Below, in pieces: positions 48,626 through 58,355 of a stretch of 64,000 nt of DNA. The translations under genes were made by a program, and so were the position numbers. The stretch is from Alphaproteobacteria bacterium (GTDB lineage: Bacteria; Pseudomonadota; Alphaproteobacteria; Rhizobiales; Aestuariivirgaceae): positions 1 through 64,000 of the forward strand of contig JAGWTZ010000010.1 in assembly GCA_028868695.1 (NCBI GenBank), read 5' to 3'. The first letter of the stretch is position 1. The number at the start of each line of letters is the position of its first letter. Below the pieces are notes generated by a model that ran no database searches, was not told the origin of the DNA, and saw only the letters and a list, made by a program, of their open reading frames with translations.

Positions 48626-48751
48626 ATGGATTTCTCGATGTTGAATTTGGACGTTGTGGCAATGGGCACCATCTCAGTGTTCCTCATTGGCGTGTGCTTT
48701 GGCATCATCATTGTCGAGCTGTTTCATTCGCACACCTCAACTTGGCATTGA
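48626..48751 (+). CDS. Candidate 41-aa single-pass membrane protein (not in the supplied ORF track)
   Basis: Reads MDFSMLNLDVVAMGTISVFLIGVCFGIIIVELFHSHTSTWH; weak ribosome-binding site. Confidence 0.4.
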   Translation: MDFSMLNLDVVAMGTISVFLIGVCFGIIIVELFHSHTSTWH

Positions 48752-48796
48752 TGCCACGCCGGTAAGGCGGCGCAGTTTGCTCCGCCTTGTGAATGG

Positions 48797-49432
48797 TTAG
48801 TTGCTGCCCGGAAGCTTGGCCAGCACCGCGAGGCGCACCAGGGCCGCGGTGTTTTTGATATGCAGCTTCGCCAAGATGTTGCTGCGGTGAGATTCAATGG
48901 TGCGCGGGCTCGTGCCAAATTTCGTGGCAATCTGGCGGCTGGTGAAGCCGCTGGCCAGATCTTGCACTACGCTCCGCTCGCGGAGGCTGAGTTGCTCCAG
49001 CGCGTGGCGTGCCTCTTCGATGAGGCCCTGAAGTTCGGCGCTGGCCTTGGAACCCTCCACGGCCGAAACGATGGCCTGCATCAGCGCTTCCGGGGTGACA
49101 GGCTTTTCAAGAAAGTCCATGGCCCCTGAATGCAGGGCCTTCACCGCCGTCGGCACGCCGCCATGGCCGGTGAGCATGACGATTGGTGTCGCTTGGGCGA
49201 TGGCGCGGAATTCCGGGAAGAGGTCAATCCCGTTCACATTGCCAAGCTGATAGTCGCAAATGATGCAGTCATAGGCCTTGTTGCGCAGCATGAACTTGGC
49301 ATCCGCCGGCGTCTGGGCGGTGCGCGCCTCGACATCCATGCGCGAAAGGGCCGCGATGAGGGACTCGCTGAAATCCGCGTCATCATCAACAATCAAGACT
49401 TCATATTTTTCCACGCCACACCTCCGGTTCAA
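48797..49432 (-). CDS. Response regulator, FixJ/LuxR-type
   Basis: VLIVDDDADFSESLIAAL, VMLTGHGGVPTAVKALHSGAMDFLEKPV, LuxR HTH SLRERSVVQDLASGFTSRQIATKFGTSPRTIESHRSNILAKL. Confidence 0.9.
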   Translation of the reverse strand: MNRRCGVEKYEVLIVDDDADFSESLIAALSRMDVEARTAQTPADAKFMLRNKAYDCIICDYQLGNVNGIDLFPEFRAIAQATPIVMLTGHGGVPTAVKALHSGAMDFLEKPVTPEALMQAIVSAVEGSKASAELQGLIEEARHALEQLSLRERSVVQDLASGFTSRQIATKFGTSPRTIESHRSNILAKLHIKNTAALVRLAVLAKLPGSN

Positions 49433-51165
49433 GCATAGACAGGCTGGGCGATGGGCAGGCGCACTTCAAATGTCGTGCCGCCTGCGGCATTTGTGTGACA
49501 GCTCAGCGTGCCGGAATGGAGTTGGGTAAGGTGCCGCGAAATTGCAAGGCCAAGGCCGAGGCCTCCCGGCTTTTTGGAGCGGACCGGCTCAAAGATGCTT
49601 TCCATGATTTCGGGCGGAATGCCGCCGCCGGCATCTGATATCCCGGTGACGGAAAGGTCCCCCTCGCGGCGGACATCAACTGTCACCTTGAGGCCAGGCC
49701 CCTTCTTGTCTGATGCTTCAAGCGCGTTGCGGATGAGGTTGACGAACACCTGTGTCAGCTGGATCGCCGAGCCGCGGCACAACAGCGGCTCGCTGGCGTG
49801 GATTTCAATCTGGGTCTGGAACAGGTCGCCTGCGTCGATGGTCTCGCGCGCCTCGTCCAGCAGGGTTTGTACCCCAAGGACTTCCCAGCTAGATTTGTCG
49901 GCGGGAATGAGCGAACGCATCTGCCGCGAAATCTGCTGGACGCGGAACAGCATATCCTTGCTGCGCTCAATGAGATAGGGAAGGCTGTCGAGGCCTTCCT
50001 CGGTTGAAATGTTGTCAGACGCGACATAGAGAAAGTTGGAGGCAGCCGCCAAAGGCTGGCGGATCTCATGCACCACGGCCGCGGCGGCCTCGCCGATGAA
50101 GCGCCATTGTTCGGCGTCCGAAAGCTTCACCAGAAGCTCGCGGCTGGTCTTTGCGCTTTCCGTCCTGTCCGTCACATCGGTGACGCGCAGCAGAACCGAG
50201 TGTTCCTTCTGCCCGATCTTCAGCTTGCCCAGGCTGAAACGTGAAACATTGTAGAACCTGTTGTGGACCTTGAAATTGTCCAAATTTGCGTTGACGTCCT
50301 TGAACTGCTCAAGCGCGCTGATCATGGGCGCCAAGGCTTCCGCCAGTGCCTCATTTGATCCAAATGCGGCCAAGGCCGCCGCGTTGCTGAATTGGATTGA
50401 ATCTGCCCCGGCAAATGGAACTGCCACTATGATCAGCGGCACGCCAGCCTGTTCCCATATCTTGAGCAATGCTTCACCCTGGTCATTGACCGCCGCAACC
50501 GCCTTCTCAAGTTTGCGGATGTACCCATATTGGATCGTGCCAAGGATCAAGGCTGTCACGGACAACAACATCACCAAGCCGATTGTTCTGGAAATCAGGC
50601 CCTCAAGCGTGGCTCTTCTTTGAACCACTTCGGCTCTCACCTGCTGGTCGATGTCCAGTCCAATTTGGGTGAATATCGGTTCAGCCTGGTTCAGCCTCGC
50701 GATCAAATCGCCAATTTCATTCTCTGAACTGAAGTTGGAGGCCGCTTGCAGCAAGGGTTCAGTCTGCTGGAAGAAAGCGTCAAGCCGCGTGCTCAGCTTG
50801 CCTTTGCGAATATTCTCGAAGATCGCGTCATACTTGAGAATGTTCACACGGCTGCTGAGAATTTGGCCTCTCAACCTGATTGCGGCCGGTGCCTGATGTT
50901 CGAGCAGGGAAACTTTCAGGCGCTGTAATTCCTTGTCCAGCTGATAGACGCTCCAGTTGAGATCGTCGTGGGCCACACGGGCTGTGTTATACACAAGCCA
51001 TGTCTGGTTGCTGACCACTGTCACCGCCAGCAACTCAAGCAAGAAAATTGCGATCAGTGCCATCCGGTGGAAACGGCTGGTGCCGATCCGCCCAGCCACC
51101 TTCAAGGCGTTTGCACGCCAGCTCCAGGCGGCTGGCATGTCCGCGGTGGTAAACACTTGGCTCAA
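49429..51165 (-). CDS. Membrane sensor histidine kinase
   Basis: H-box AAAAVVHEIRQPLAAASN, N-box FVNLIRNALEAS, G-box GGLGLGLAISRHL. Confidence 0.9.
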   Translation of the reverse strand: MSQVFTTADMPAAWSWRANALKVAGRIGTSRFHRMALIAIFLLELLAVTVVSNQTWLVYNTARVAHDDLNWSVYQLDKELQRLKVSLLEHQAPAAIRLRGQILSSRVNILKYDAIFENIRKGKLSTRLDAFFQQTEPLLQAASNFSSENEIGDLIARLNQAEPIFTQIGLDIDQQVRAEVVQRRATLEGLISRTIGLVMLLSVTALILGTIQYGYIRKLEKAVAAVNDQGEALLKIWEQAGVPLIIVAVPFAGADSIQFSNAAALAAFGSNEALAEALAPMISALEQFKDVNANLDNFKVHNRFYNVSRFSLGKLKIGQKEHSVLLRVTDVTDRTESAKTSRELLVKLSDAEQWRFIGEAAAAVVHEIRQPLAAASNFLYVASDNISTEEGLDSLPYLIERSKDMLFRVQQISRQMRSLIPADKSSWEVLGVQTLLDEARETIDAGDLFQTQIEIHASEPLLCRGSAIQLTQVFVNLIRNALEASDKKGPGLKVTVDVRREGDLSVTGISDAGGGIPPEIMESIFEPVRSKKPGGLGLGLAISRHLTQLHSGTLSCHTNAAGGTTFEVRLPIAQPVYA

Positions 51166-51662
51166 TCCCCGATCTCTATGTCAGCCAGCTGCCAAACACA
51201 TTTTGCAAACACTTCCTCGTTCCAAAGTTCTGGTTTCTGGGTGAACGGGTAAACGATGAACAGCGGGCCCTTTTCGGCAATGGGCATCAGCTTGCCGTTG
51301 CGCTCCCAAGCCATGAGTGGGTTGAATTGTTTGAGATCGCTGACAGGAATGGTGGACTTGAAGTCATTCAGCGCAGCCAGACGCAAAATGCTGCCAAAGC
51401 CGCCAACATAATGGTAGAGGGTCTGCAGGCTGATGCCGGCATAGGCGGTCTCGTCCCCATCCCATGGCGTTTTGGTTTGCAGCTCCTCGCGTCCGATCGC
51501 CTGCAATTCGGCCAGCTTGAACTTCCATGCTTCATTGTTGCGCTTGGACGTGGCGCCATGCACGGAAAGAATTGTCCCTTCGCCATCAGCGCGTGCGGCG
51601 GGCACGCCAGCAAGCGACGCGCTGGCCGCAATGATGAAATTTCTCCTGCTCAGATTCGACAT
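51162..51662 (-). CDS. Molybdopterin-dependent-oxidoreductase-like periplasmic protein (apparently degenerate)
   Basis: 166 aa; signal-like SRRNFIIAASASLAG; SUOX-like fold pattern (AYAGISLQTLYHYVGG...). Confidence 0.65.
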   Translation of the reverse strand: MSNLSRRNFIIAASASLAGVPAARADGEGTILSVHGATSKRNNEAWKFKLAELQAIGREELQTKTPWDGDETAYAGISLQTLYHYVGGFGSILRLAALNDFKSTIPVSDLKQFNPLMAWERNGKLMPIAEKGPLFIVYPFTQKPELWNEEVFAKCVWQLADIEIGD

Positions 51663-51961
51663 TCGCGATCCTCAATTCTTCCTGTCAATTTGCTTTGGTG
51701 AGTTGCAACGTTGGCGGGGTGCTCAGCGCTTGTCGATCTTCCCGGCTTCAGCCAAAAAATCACGGCATGGCGATGTGTTTCAACTCGGTTCTGGGCGTGA
51801 ATTTCATTGCCCCTGGTTCCGTTGCCAATGGTAGTATTCATGATCAAATTAAATTCATGACAAACTATACCTTTGGATAGGCCGCTCTCCCATTGAACCC
51901 AATTTCATACAACTTGCAGTTTACGATCTTCGTCACGACATGACCCTGATTCTTCAGTTTT

Positions 51962-51978
51962 GTTCGAAATATTCGAAC
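51962..51978. repeat. Intergenic palindrome
   Basis: GTTCGAA-ATA-TTCGAAC. Confidence 0.7.
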
Positions 51979-52131
51979 AATTTGTGCACAATAGCGATCA
52001 CCATGCACTCTTGCTCCAAACTCGCAGAAAGCAACCAGTTGAGAGTAAGGCCAGGCGCAAGCATTGCGCCACCGATGAATACATCAAATGCAACAACCGA
52101 ATAAAACGTAGAAATACGGATGTGCGGTAGC

Positions 52132-52153
52132 TCAACTGATTATACTCAGTTGA
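52132..52153. repeat. Intergenic inverted repeat
   Basis: TCAACTGA-ttatac-TCAGTTGA. Confidence 0.7.
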
Positions 52154-52198
52154 TTGTGGAACTTTGAGCCCCCCGGCCGGTTCCATGACTTGCCACCA

Positions 52199-52234
52199 GG
52201 CGGTACCGCATATGCCCATATGCGGTACTCCGCC
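52199..52234. repeat. Long intergenic inverted repeat
   Basis: GGCGG-TACCGCATATG-cc-CATATGCGGTA-ct-CCGCC. Confidence 0.8.
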
Positions 52235-52512
52235 AGGCTTGCGCCACGCTGCTAGTGATCGCGCACGCGCTTGTTTAGCCCGCGCATCGTTCGTTTGCCT
52301 TTCATAGCAATCTAAATCGGCCAGTGCTGAATTCTGTGCAACGAAGCTGTTATTGAGTTTGCAAGCGGCCGGACTTAGCAATTTGTGTGGGAATTGTTCC
52401 GCACTCAGTAGAAATGCTGATGCGCGGTCCCCCGTAAACTGACATTCTTACTCTTGGCGTCCTGTTCAGTTGCCCCCAACTGGCAGGAAGCCGAGACTCT
52501 TGTTACAGCACA

Positions 52513-52556
52513 AACTTCCGGTGCGCTGCGTTTCACGCAAACGTGCCGGAAGTTTT
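52513..52556. repeat. Intergenic inverted repeat / terminator-like hairpin
   Basis: AAACTTCCGG ... CCGGAAGTTT arms around 24 nt, followed by T-rich sequence. Confidence 0.65.
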
Positions 52557-52675
52557 ATTGTTTGCGCGAAGCCTTCTGCCGCTTGCCATCAAGCAATCAT
52601 TAAGCGCCACCGCAAAACACGCTCCTGCTTATTCGCAACACAGCTGGCCCAGCTTCAAAATGGCTTTCAAATATT

Positions 52676-53239
52676 TTGAAAGGCATTGCCATGTTTCATT
52701 CCATCAATTTCTGGCCAGACACCGGAATCATGCACGCCAACAACATGGAAATGTTCGGCTGGTGGAACCGCTTGCGGGGAAAGGGCAAACTGGTCAATCG
52801 GTCCGAAATCAATGTGCGGCAATTCGCCCAGCACATGCCGTGGATGATCATCGTGGGCGGCTCTGAAGAGCAGGGGCCCGCCATGGGCTGGCGCTATTCC
52901 GGCAGCCGGCTTGAGAACGTCTTCCAACCGGCCTCATTCCGCCACCCCTTTGAATTGTTCTGGGCCTCCGGTTCGCGCAGCCTCGCCAACGGCGCAGTGG
53001 ACATGGCGCAGATTCTGAACTGGCCGTTCCTCTTGCGCTTCCAGTCGCGCGTCATCGGATCGGGCCTGCCTGTGATGCTGGAAATGATTGGCCTGCCAAT
53101 GATGCCCAAGGGCCCAGGCCCGGCGCATTTCATCGGCGCCATTCAAGTCTGCGGCAAGCCGTTGCAGAAGGAGAACAAGGTGCAGCTTGGCAGCTCCATC
53201 ATCAAGGCGGCACTCATCGAACCACAACCCATCCACTGA
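52676..53239 (+). CDS. PAS-domain-like protein of unknown function
   Basis: 187 aa; resembles the short alphaproteobacterial PAS_5-type proteins; assignment tentative. Confidence 0.5.
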   Translation: MKGIAMFHSINFWPDTGIMHANNMEMFGWWNRLRGKGKLVNRSEINVRQFAQHMPWMIIVGGSEEQGPAMGWRYSGSRLENVFQPASFRHPFELFWASGSRSLANGAVDMAQILNWPFLLRFQSRVIGSGLPVMLEMIGLPMMPKGPGPAHFIGAIQVCGKPLQKENKVQLGSSIIKAALIEPQPIH

Positions 53240-53430
53240 ACCCGCACCTGCAGATCGCAATACTTCGTTGACCACGGGCGGCAATTTTCCGCGTGTTGTG
53301 TAGTTCTACGGATTCGCGCCGCAACACCAAAGTTAGACTGCAAGCACGTCGGCGCGGATTGCCAGGCAGGTTCCTGCTGCAATCCGGCCGGCTTCAACGG
53401 CGCCATGAAGATGGCAACTGAGGAGAGAAG

Positions 53431-54369
53431 TTGTTGCAGTCTTTTGGGCGGCTGAGTTTTGACACCATCAATGCGGTCTCGCAGGTGCTTACCTTGCGCA
53501 ACCTGTCGCAGGCTGCTGACCGCATCGGCATAACCCAGTCCGGCGTTTCGTTTCACGTTTCGCGGTTTGAAAAATCGATGGGCATGAGGCTGCTTGTCCG
53601 TTCCGGCAACAATCTCGTGCCAACCCCTGCGGCCGAACGGCTGCTGCCGATCTGCAACCGCATTGTCAGCGATTGGGAACGCATGGCGAGGATTTCGGAG
53701 GACCGCGAGCTTTTCAAGCGCGCCCTCGGCCTTTCATCCGATGTCTTCGCCTACATGCAGCAGACCCACAATGAGGTGTTGACTGAGCTGGGCCGGGACT
53801 TCCGCCTGATCATCGCTGACCCGGACAATTTGAAGACGCTCTTTGACCGTGGCGAGATTGACCTGTGGGCTGCCCCCACGGCCACTGCCGAAGAGACATC
53901 CGACTTCAAGAAGCCGCTTGAGTTCGTCTGGGCAAAGGGGCTGCTTCGCCAGCCGGAAGAGCAAGGCCATGACGGCGCGCAAATCCTGGGCGGCCCGAGG
54001 GGCTCTTTCCAGGCAACGCTCAATGCACGGTTCTTTGATGAGTTGAACCGCGACTACAACGTGGTGGCCGAGGCGCTGTCCTTCTCCGATATCACGGCTC
54101 TGCTCTCAAAGATGGATTGCTATTGCCTGGTTCCCTCCTTCGCGGCGGGTGCCAACGCCATGGGGCTTGCGAGGCCAGACAGGCGCGTGGCCCCCGGCAT
54201 GTTCTCCAAAACTGTCGGCTGCTTCTTCTCCTGCCGCTACCGCCGTGAGGTGTTCAGCAACCGCGAGGCCGAGGCTGTCTTCGAGAAGTTGTGCCTGAAT
54301 ATCGGGCTGGACAATCCGGGCCATGAACAAGACCAGGCGGCCGCGGAACTTGGGGAGAAGGTGAATTGA
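53431..54369 (+). CDS. LysR family transcriptional regulator
   Basis: TINAVSQVLTLRNLSQAADRIGITQSGVSFHVSRFEKSMGMRLLVRSGNNLVPTPAAERLLP. Confidence 0.85.
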   Translation: MLQSFGRLSFDTINAVSQVLTLRNLSQAADRIGITQSGVSFHVSRFEKSMGMRLLVRSGNNLVPTPAAERLLPICNRIVSDWERMARISEDRELFKRALGLSSDVFAYMQQTHNEVLTELGRDFRLIIADPDNLKTLFDRGEIDLWAAPTATAEETSDFKKPLEFVWAKGLLRQPEEQGHDGAQILGGPRGSFQATLNARFFDELNRDYNVVAEALSFSDITALLSKMDCYCLVPSFAAGANAMGLARPDRRVAPGMFSKTVGCFFSCRYRREVFSNREAEAVFEKLCLNIGLDNPGHEQDQAAAELGEKVN

Positions 54370-54468
54370 TCAACTTCAACTGCAAGGCCGCGGCCAGCAG
54401 TCATCCAAGCGCAGTGACATGCGCCTCCCGGCCAATGTTGTTTTCAATTTTGACGAAGTAGTGCGGCG

Positions 54469-54948
54469 ATGCAGGACACGATGAATCATTGGATTGGACA
54501 CGCGGTGCCGGATGCGGCGGGTCCGCAGGCCGGGCCGGCGCGCCCCAGCATGAAGTCTCTGGCCCGCAAGATCAGTGAGACAAAGTCCAGCTTGCGCCAC
54601 GCCCAGGTGCGCGCCGAAGTGATGCGCTCGCGCCTTTCCGAACTTGAGCAGATGATGGAGCAAAGCCGGACATCGCCTGTCGCCGATTTCCGCACCAAGC
54701 TGCATCTTGGAAACCAGTGGCTCAATCTCATCAAGTCTGGCGATGCGCAGGCCGTTGATGCGCGCAACCGCTTGCTCAATTGCTGCACAGGATTTGCCCG
54801 CGAATTGATCTGCGCTGAACACCTGAATTCGCCCAAGGATGAACTCAACAGGGCGCACATGCTGGGCCGCTTGTTGTACGACAACAAGAATAGCCACCCC
54901 GCCGCCCGGCGCCTGTTTTCCAGGCTGAGCGACAAGGTTGAAGCCTGA
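54469..54948 (+). CDS. Hypothetical protein
   Basis: 159 aa, no family recognised. Confidence 0.5.
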   Translation: MQDTMNHWIGHAVPDAAGPQAGPARPSMKSLARKISETKSSLRHAQVRAEVMRSRLSELEQMMEQSRTSPVADFRTKLHLGNQWLNLIKSGDAQAVDARNRLLNCCTGFARELICAEHLNSPKDELNRAHMLGRLLYDNKNSHPAARRLFSRLSDKVEA

Positions 54949-55170
54949 GACGGACTTTCGGCCCACGATGCGCCAACGGGATGGACTGGAACGTTACGCA
55001 AACGTAGTGTTTCAACCGGATAGAGTGCAACGTTAAATGAAGTTCATGAAGATTTGCACATTCAGGATTGCCAAATTGCCTGAACAATTGCCCTTGCCCT
55101 GAGCCAATTCTCTACTTGCATTTGCGGCGGTTTGAAGCCTATTTGCGACATCACTGGCAAGGATCAACTG

Positions 55171-55812
55171 ATGTCCGTCAAACTCGCTAAAATGGCTCCG
55201 GAAGATGTTCGCACCGCTTACCGGCGCTGGGCCCCATTCTATGATGCCACCTTCGGCAAGCTGGTGGAGGCCGGCGTCAAGCAGACCGTGTCGCGCGCCA
55301 ACGAGTTTTCCGGCAAGCTTCTCGAAGTTGGCGTGGGCACGGGCCTCGCCCTTCCGCACTATTCAGAGCGCCTTGCGATCACCGGGATTGACCTGTCCAG
55401 CGACATGCTGGAACGCGCCCGCAAGCGCGTGCACCGCAGCCACAAGGGCAACATCGAAGCATTGATTGAGATGGACGCGACTGCCCTGCAATTTCCCGAT
55501 GCGCATTTCGACGTGACTGTCGCCATGTATGTTCTCACCGTTGTGCCAGACCCTGCCAAGGTGGTGGAAGAGTTGGCGCGCGTCACCAAGCCAGGCGGAA
55601 CCGTTCTCATCGCCAACCATTTCAGTGTAGAGAATGGGCTGCGCGGCATTGTCGAAAAGAAAATGTCGAAACACGCAGCCAAGCTGGGCTGGCGGCCAGA
55701 ATTTCCGGTGAACACCGTCTTGTCCAGTGAGAAGCTGCGTGTGTGCGGCATCCGCCAATTGAAGCCTTGGGGCTTTTTCACCCTGCTCGAGTTCCGGCGC
55801 CTGGCCGGCTGA
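55171..55812 (+). CDS. Class I SAM-dependent methyltransferase (PmtA-like)
   Basis: VRTAYRRWAPFYDATFGKLVEAG, LLEVGVGTGLALPHYSERLAITGIDLSSDML. Confidence 0.8.
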   Translation: MSVKLAKMAPEDVRTAYRRWAPFYDATFGKLVEAGVKQTVSRANEFSGKLLEVGVGTGLALPHYSERLAITGIDLSSDMLERARKRVHRSHKGNIEALIEMDATALQFPDAHFDVTVAMYVLTVVPDPAKVVEELARVTKPGGTVLIANHFSVENGLRGIVEKKMSKHAAKLGWRPEFPVNTVLSSEKLRVCGIRQLKPWGFFTLLEFRRLAG

Positions 55813-55937
55813 TATCAATTCCTCGAACCGGAGCTTCTGATGACAAGGCTTTCCGCCGGCGCAATAGGCATGCATTGTTTGCCCCCTTTGACGCGGGAAA
55901 TAACTCCGCCTGCGGTTCCTTCACCTGTATCGCGTTC

Positions 55938-56678
55938 TCAAGCGCGCAGGTATTTGCCCAGCAACATTTTCGCAAGTGCCATGATCACCGCATAGAACAG
56001 CATGGCCAGCAGGGTGAGGGCCAGCAGCGCTGCAAACATCAGGTCGGTGTGTGCGCGGCCATTGGCAAACAGCATAAGGTAGCCAAGCCCCCGTGAAGCG
56101 CCAACCCACTCGCCGAGAACGGCGCCAATCGGGGCATAGATCAGCGCAAGGCGCAGGCCCGTGACGAAGGATGGGATGGCAGCTGGCACGCGCAGGAGCA
56201 ACAGGCTGCGCGCTGGAGTTGCCGCCGCATTTGCAGCCAGATCCAGCCACTCCCGTCGCGTTTGCATCAGCCCATCAAAAAACGCCGATGCCACCGGAAA
56301 GAAGATGACAAGCACCGCCATCACCACCTTCGGCCCAAAGCCATAGCCCAGCCACAGCGTGAGCAGCGGCGCCACGGCAAAAACCGGAATGATCTGGCTG
56401 AACAGCAACAAAGGCGCAAGCAGCCCGCGCAACGGCTTGGAGGCCGCCATGGCCAGAGCCGTGGCCGCACCCAGCGCCACACCGAGGAATGTGCCGGCAG
56501 CAATTTCCCCCAGCGTGATGATGCTGTGCCAGGTGAGAAGCGCGGCATTGTCCGCAGCCGCACGGGCCACGGCCAAAGGGCCGGGCAGGATGAAAGGCGG
56601 CAAGGCAAACAGCACAACAATACCCTGCCACAGGCCCAGCAGCACGGCAGCGATTAATGCCAAGCGCAAGCTGTTCAT
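55938..56678 (-). CDS. thiX: ABC transporter permease, thiamine-precursor type (ThiX-like)
   Basis: 246 aa BPD permease co-operonic with thi genes. Confidence 0.75.
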   Translation of the reverse strand: MNSLRLALIAAVLLGLWQGIVVLFALPPFILPGPLAVARAAADNAALLTWHSIITLGEIAAGTFLGVALGAATALAMAASKPLRGLLAPLLLFSQIIPVFAVAPLLTLWLGYGFGPKVVMAVLVIFFPVASAFFDGLMQTRREWLDLAANAAATPARSLLLLRVPAAIPSFVTGLRLALIYAPIGAVLGEWVGASRGLGYLMLFANGRAHTDLMFAALLALTLLAMLFYAVIMALAKMLLGKYLRA

Positions 56679-57400
56679 GCTGCCTCCCGCATCATGGCAG
56701 CCGTCAATTGTGCGGCAAAGGCGATTGTATCGGCACCGTCGGTGGGCCTCGGCGTTGGGCTTGCGGGCGCGGAAATCATTTTCACGCCCGCCACGCCCAT
56801 GATGGCAACATCATCCGCCAGCCGCGCCGCCTCGCCGGGGTCATGTGTCACCAGCAGCACGGTTTTGCCCGCGAGAATGCGCAAGGCCAATGCTTGCATG
56901 CCGTGGCGCGTCTTGATGTCGAGCGCCGAGAATGGCTCATCAAGCAGCACAATCGGCCGTTCTTCCATCAGCGTGCGGGCCAGCGCCACGCGCTGCCGCT
57001 GCCCACCCGAAAGCGTGTTGGGAAAGCGGTGTTCAAAACCGGAAAGGCCCACCTCGGCCAAAAGGCCCTGGGCCTTCTCGGTGTCGGCCTTCTCCCCGCG
57101 CAGGCGCTTGCCGATGGTGACATTGGCCAGCACATCCGCCCAGGGCAGCAGCATGTCCGATTGCTGGATGAAGCTGGCGCGTGGCGCGGCCTGTTCACCG
57201 TCGCCACAGGTAATGCGGCCGTCAAACGAGACATAAGGCGCCAGCCCGGCAATCAGGCGCAGCAGTGTGGATTTGCCAACGCCCGAAGGCCCGAGGAGGC
57301 ACGTGACGCCGCCGCCCCTCGCGTCAAGCGAGAGCGGGCCGAAGACCGCCTCACCATCAATTGCGGCCCGCCCCTCGATATGCAGCGACGGCCCCTTCAC
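56675..57400 (-). CDS. thiZ: ABC transporter ATP-binding protein (ThiZ-like)
   Basis: LGPSGVGKSTLLRLIAGL, LSGGQRQRVALARTLMEERPIVLLDEPFSALD. Confidence 0.78.
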   Translation of the reverse strand: MKGPSLHIEGRAAIDGEAVFGPLSLDARGGGVTCLLGPSGVGKSTLLRLIAGLAPYVSFDGRITCGDGEQAAPRASFIQQSDMLLPWADVLANVTIGKRLRGEKADTEKAQGLLAEVGLSGFEHRFPNTLSGGQRQRVALARTLMEERPIVLLDEPFSALDIKTRHGMQALALRILAGKTVLLVTHDPGEAARLADDVAIMGVAGVKMISAPASPTPRPTDGADTIAFAAQLTAAMMREAA

Positions 57401-58338
57401 TCCTTGCCCAGATCAATGGCAAGCCCCGCAGGCAGGGCCGCATCCTTCACCAGCCCGTTGTCCTTGAGGAAAGCCTGGAACTTTGCGTAGCGGTCCTTGT
57501 CCAGCGCCACGGGGTCGGCGGCCAAATGGGGAAGGGTGTCGCCCCAGGCCCGCTTGTTCAGCTCATCCTGCAATTCCTTGGCGGTGGCCGAAAACACTTT
57601 CCAGCTCTCGTCCTTGTTGGCGTTGATATAGGCAACGGCCTTCTTGGTGGCGGCCAGGAAGCGCTTGATCACATCCCTGTTCAGCGTGTCCTTGTTGGCG
57701 ATGTAAACCAGCTCGTCATAGGCTGGCACGCCTTCGTCTTCGACATTGAAACAATGCCCCTTGTTGCCCTGGATGGCCATCTGGTTCAGTTCGAAATTGC
57801 GGTAGGCGCCGATCACCGCGTCCACTTGCTTGGACATCAGCGATGGCGCTATGGAGAAGTTGACGTTCACAACCTCCACATCCTTCATCTCAAGGCCATT
57901 GTGCTTCAGCATGGTGGAAAGCAGGGCCTCTTCAAAGCCGGGAAGCGAGTCCCCCACCTTCTTGCCTTTGAGGTCTGCGATGGTCTTGACTGAGCCATCA
58001 TCGCGCACCAGCAGGCAATTGAGCGGCGAAGACACCAGCGTGCCAACCCGCACGATGGGCAGCCCGCCATCAGCCAGCATGTGCAGCTGCGGTTCATAGG
58101 AAATTCCGATGTCGGCCTTGCCGGCCGCCACCATCTTGGGCGGGTCAGAAGGGTCGGCCGGCGGCACAACGTCAACGTCGAGGCCCTGTTCGGCAAAGAA
58201 CCCCTTTTCCCGGGCGATGATGATCGGGGCATGGTCGGGGTTCACAAACCAGTCCAGCATCAGCGTTACCTTGTCATTGGCCTGGGCAACACCGGGCAAC
58301 GCGGTTGCCAGCAACAGGATGGGGAGAAGTTTTTTCAT
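57397..58338 (-). CDS. thiY: Pyrimidine-precursor substrate-binding protein (ThiY-like)
   Basis: VTLMLDWFVNPDHAPIIIAREKGFFAEQGLDVDVVPPADPSDPPKMVAAGKADIGISYEPQ. Confidence 0.82.
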   Translation of the reverse strand: MKKLLPILLLATALPGVAQANDKVTLMLDWFVNPDHAPIIIAREKGFFAEQGLDVDVVPPADPSDPPKMVAAGKADIGISYEPQLHMLADGGLPIVRVGTLVSSPLNCLLVRDDGSVKTIADLKGKKVGDSLPGFEEALLSTMLKHNGLEMKDVEVVNVNFSIAPSLMSKQVDAVIGAYRNFELNQMAIQGNKGHCFNVEDEGVPAYDELVYIANKDTLNRDVIKRFLAATKKAVAYINANKDESWKVFSATAKELQDELNKRAWGDTLPHLAADPVALDKDRYAKFQAFLKDNGLVKDAALPAGLAIDLGKE

Positions 58339-58355
58339 CTGTGGGTCCTTTCAAA

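Noticed and set aside
51962-51978. GTTCGAA-ATA-TTCGAAC as a LexA box
   Set aside because: Alphaproteobacterial LexA sites are usually described as GTTC-N7-GTTC direct repeats; this is an inverted repeat and neighbouring genes are not SOS genes.
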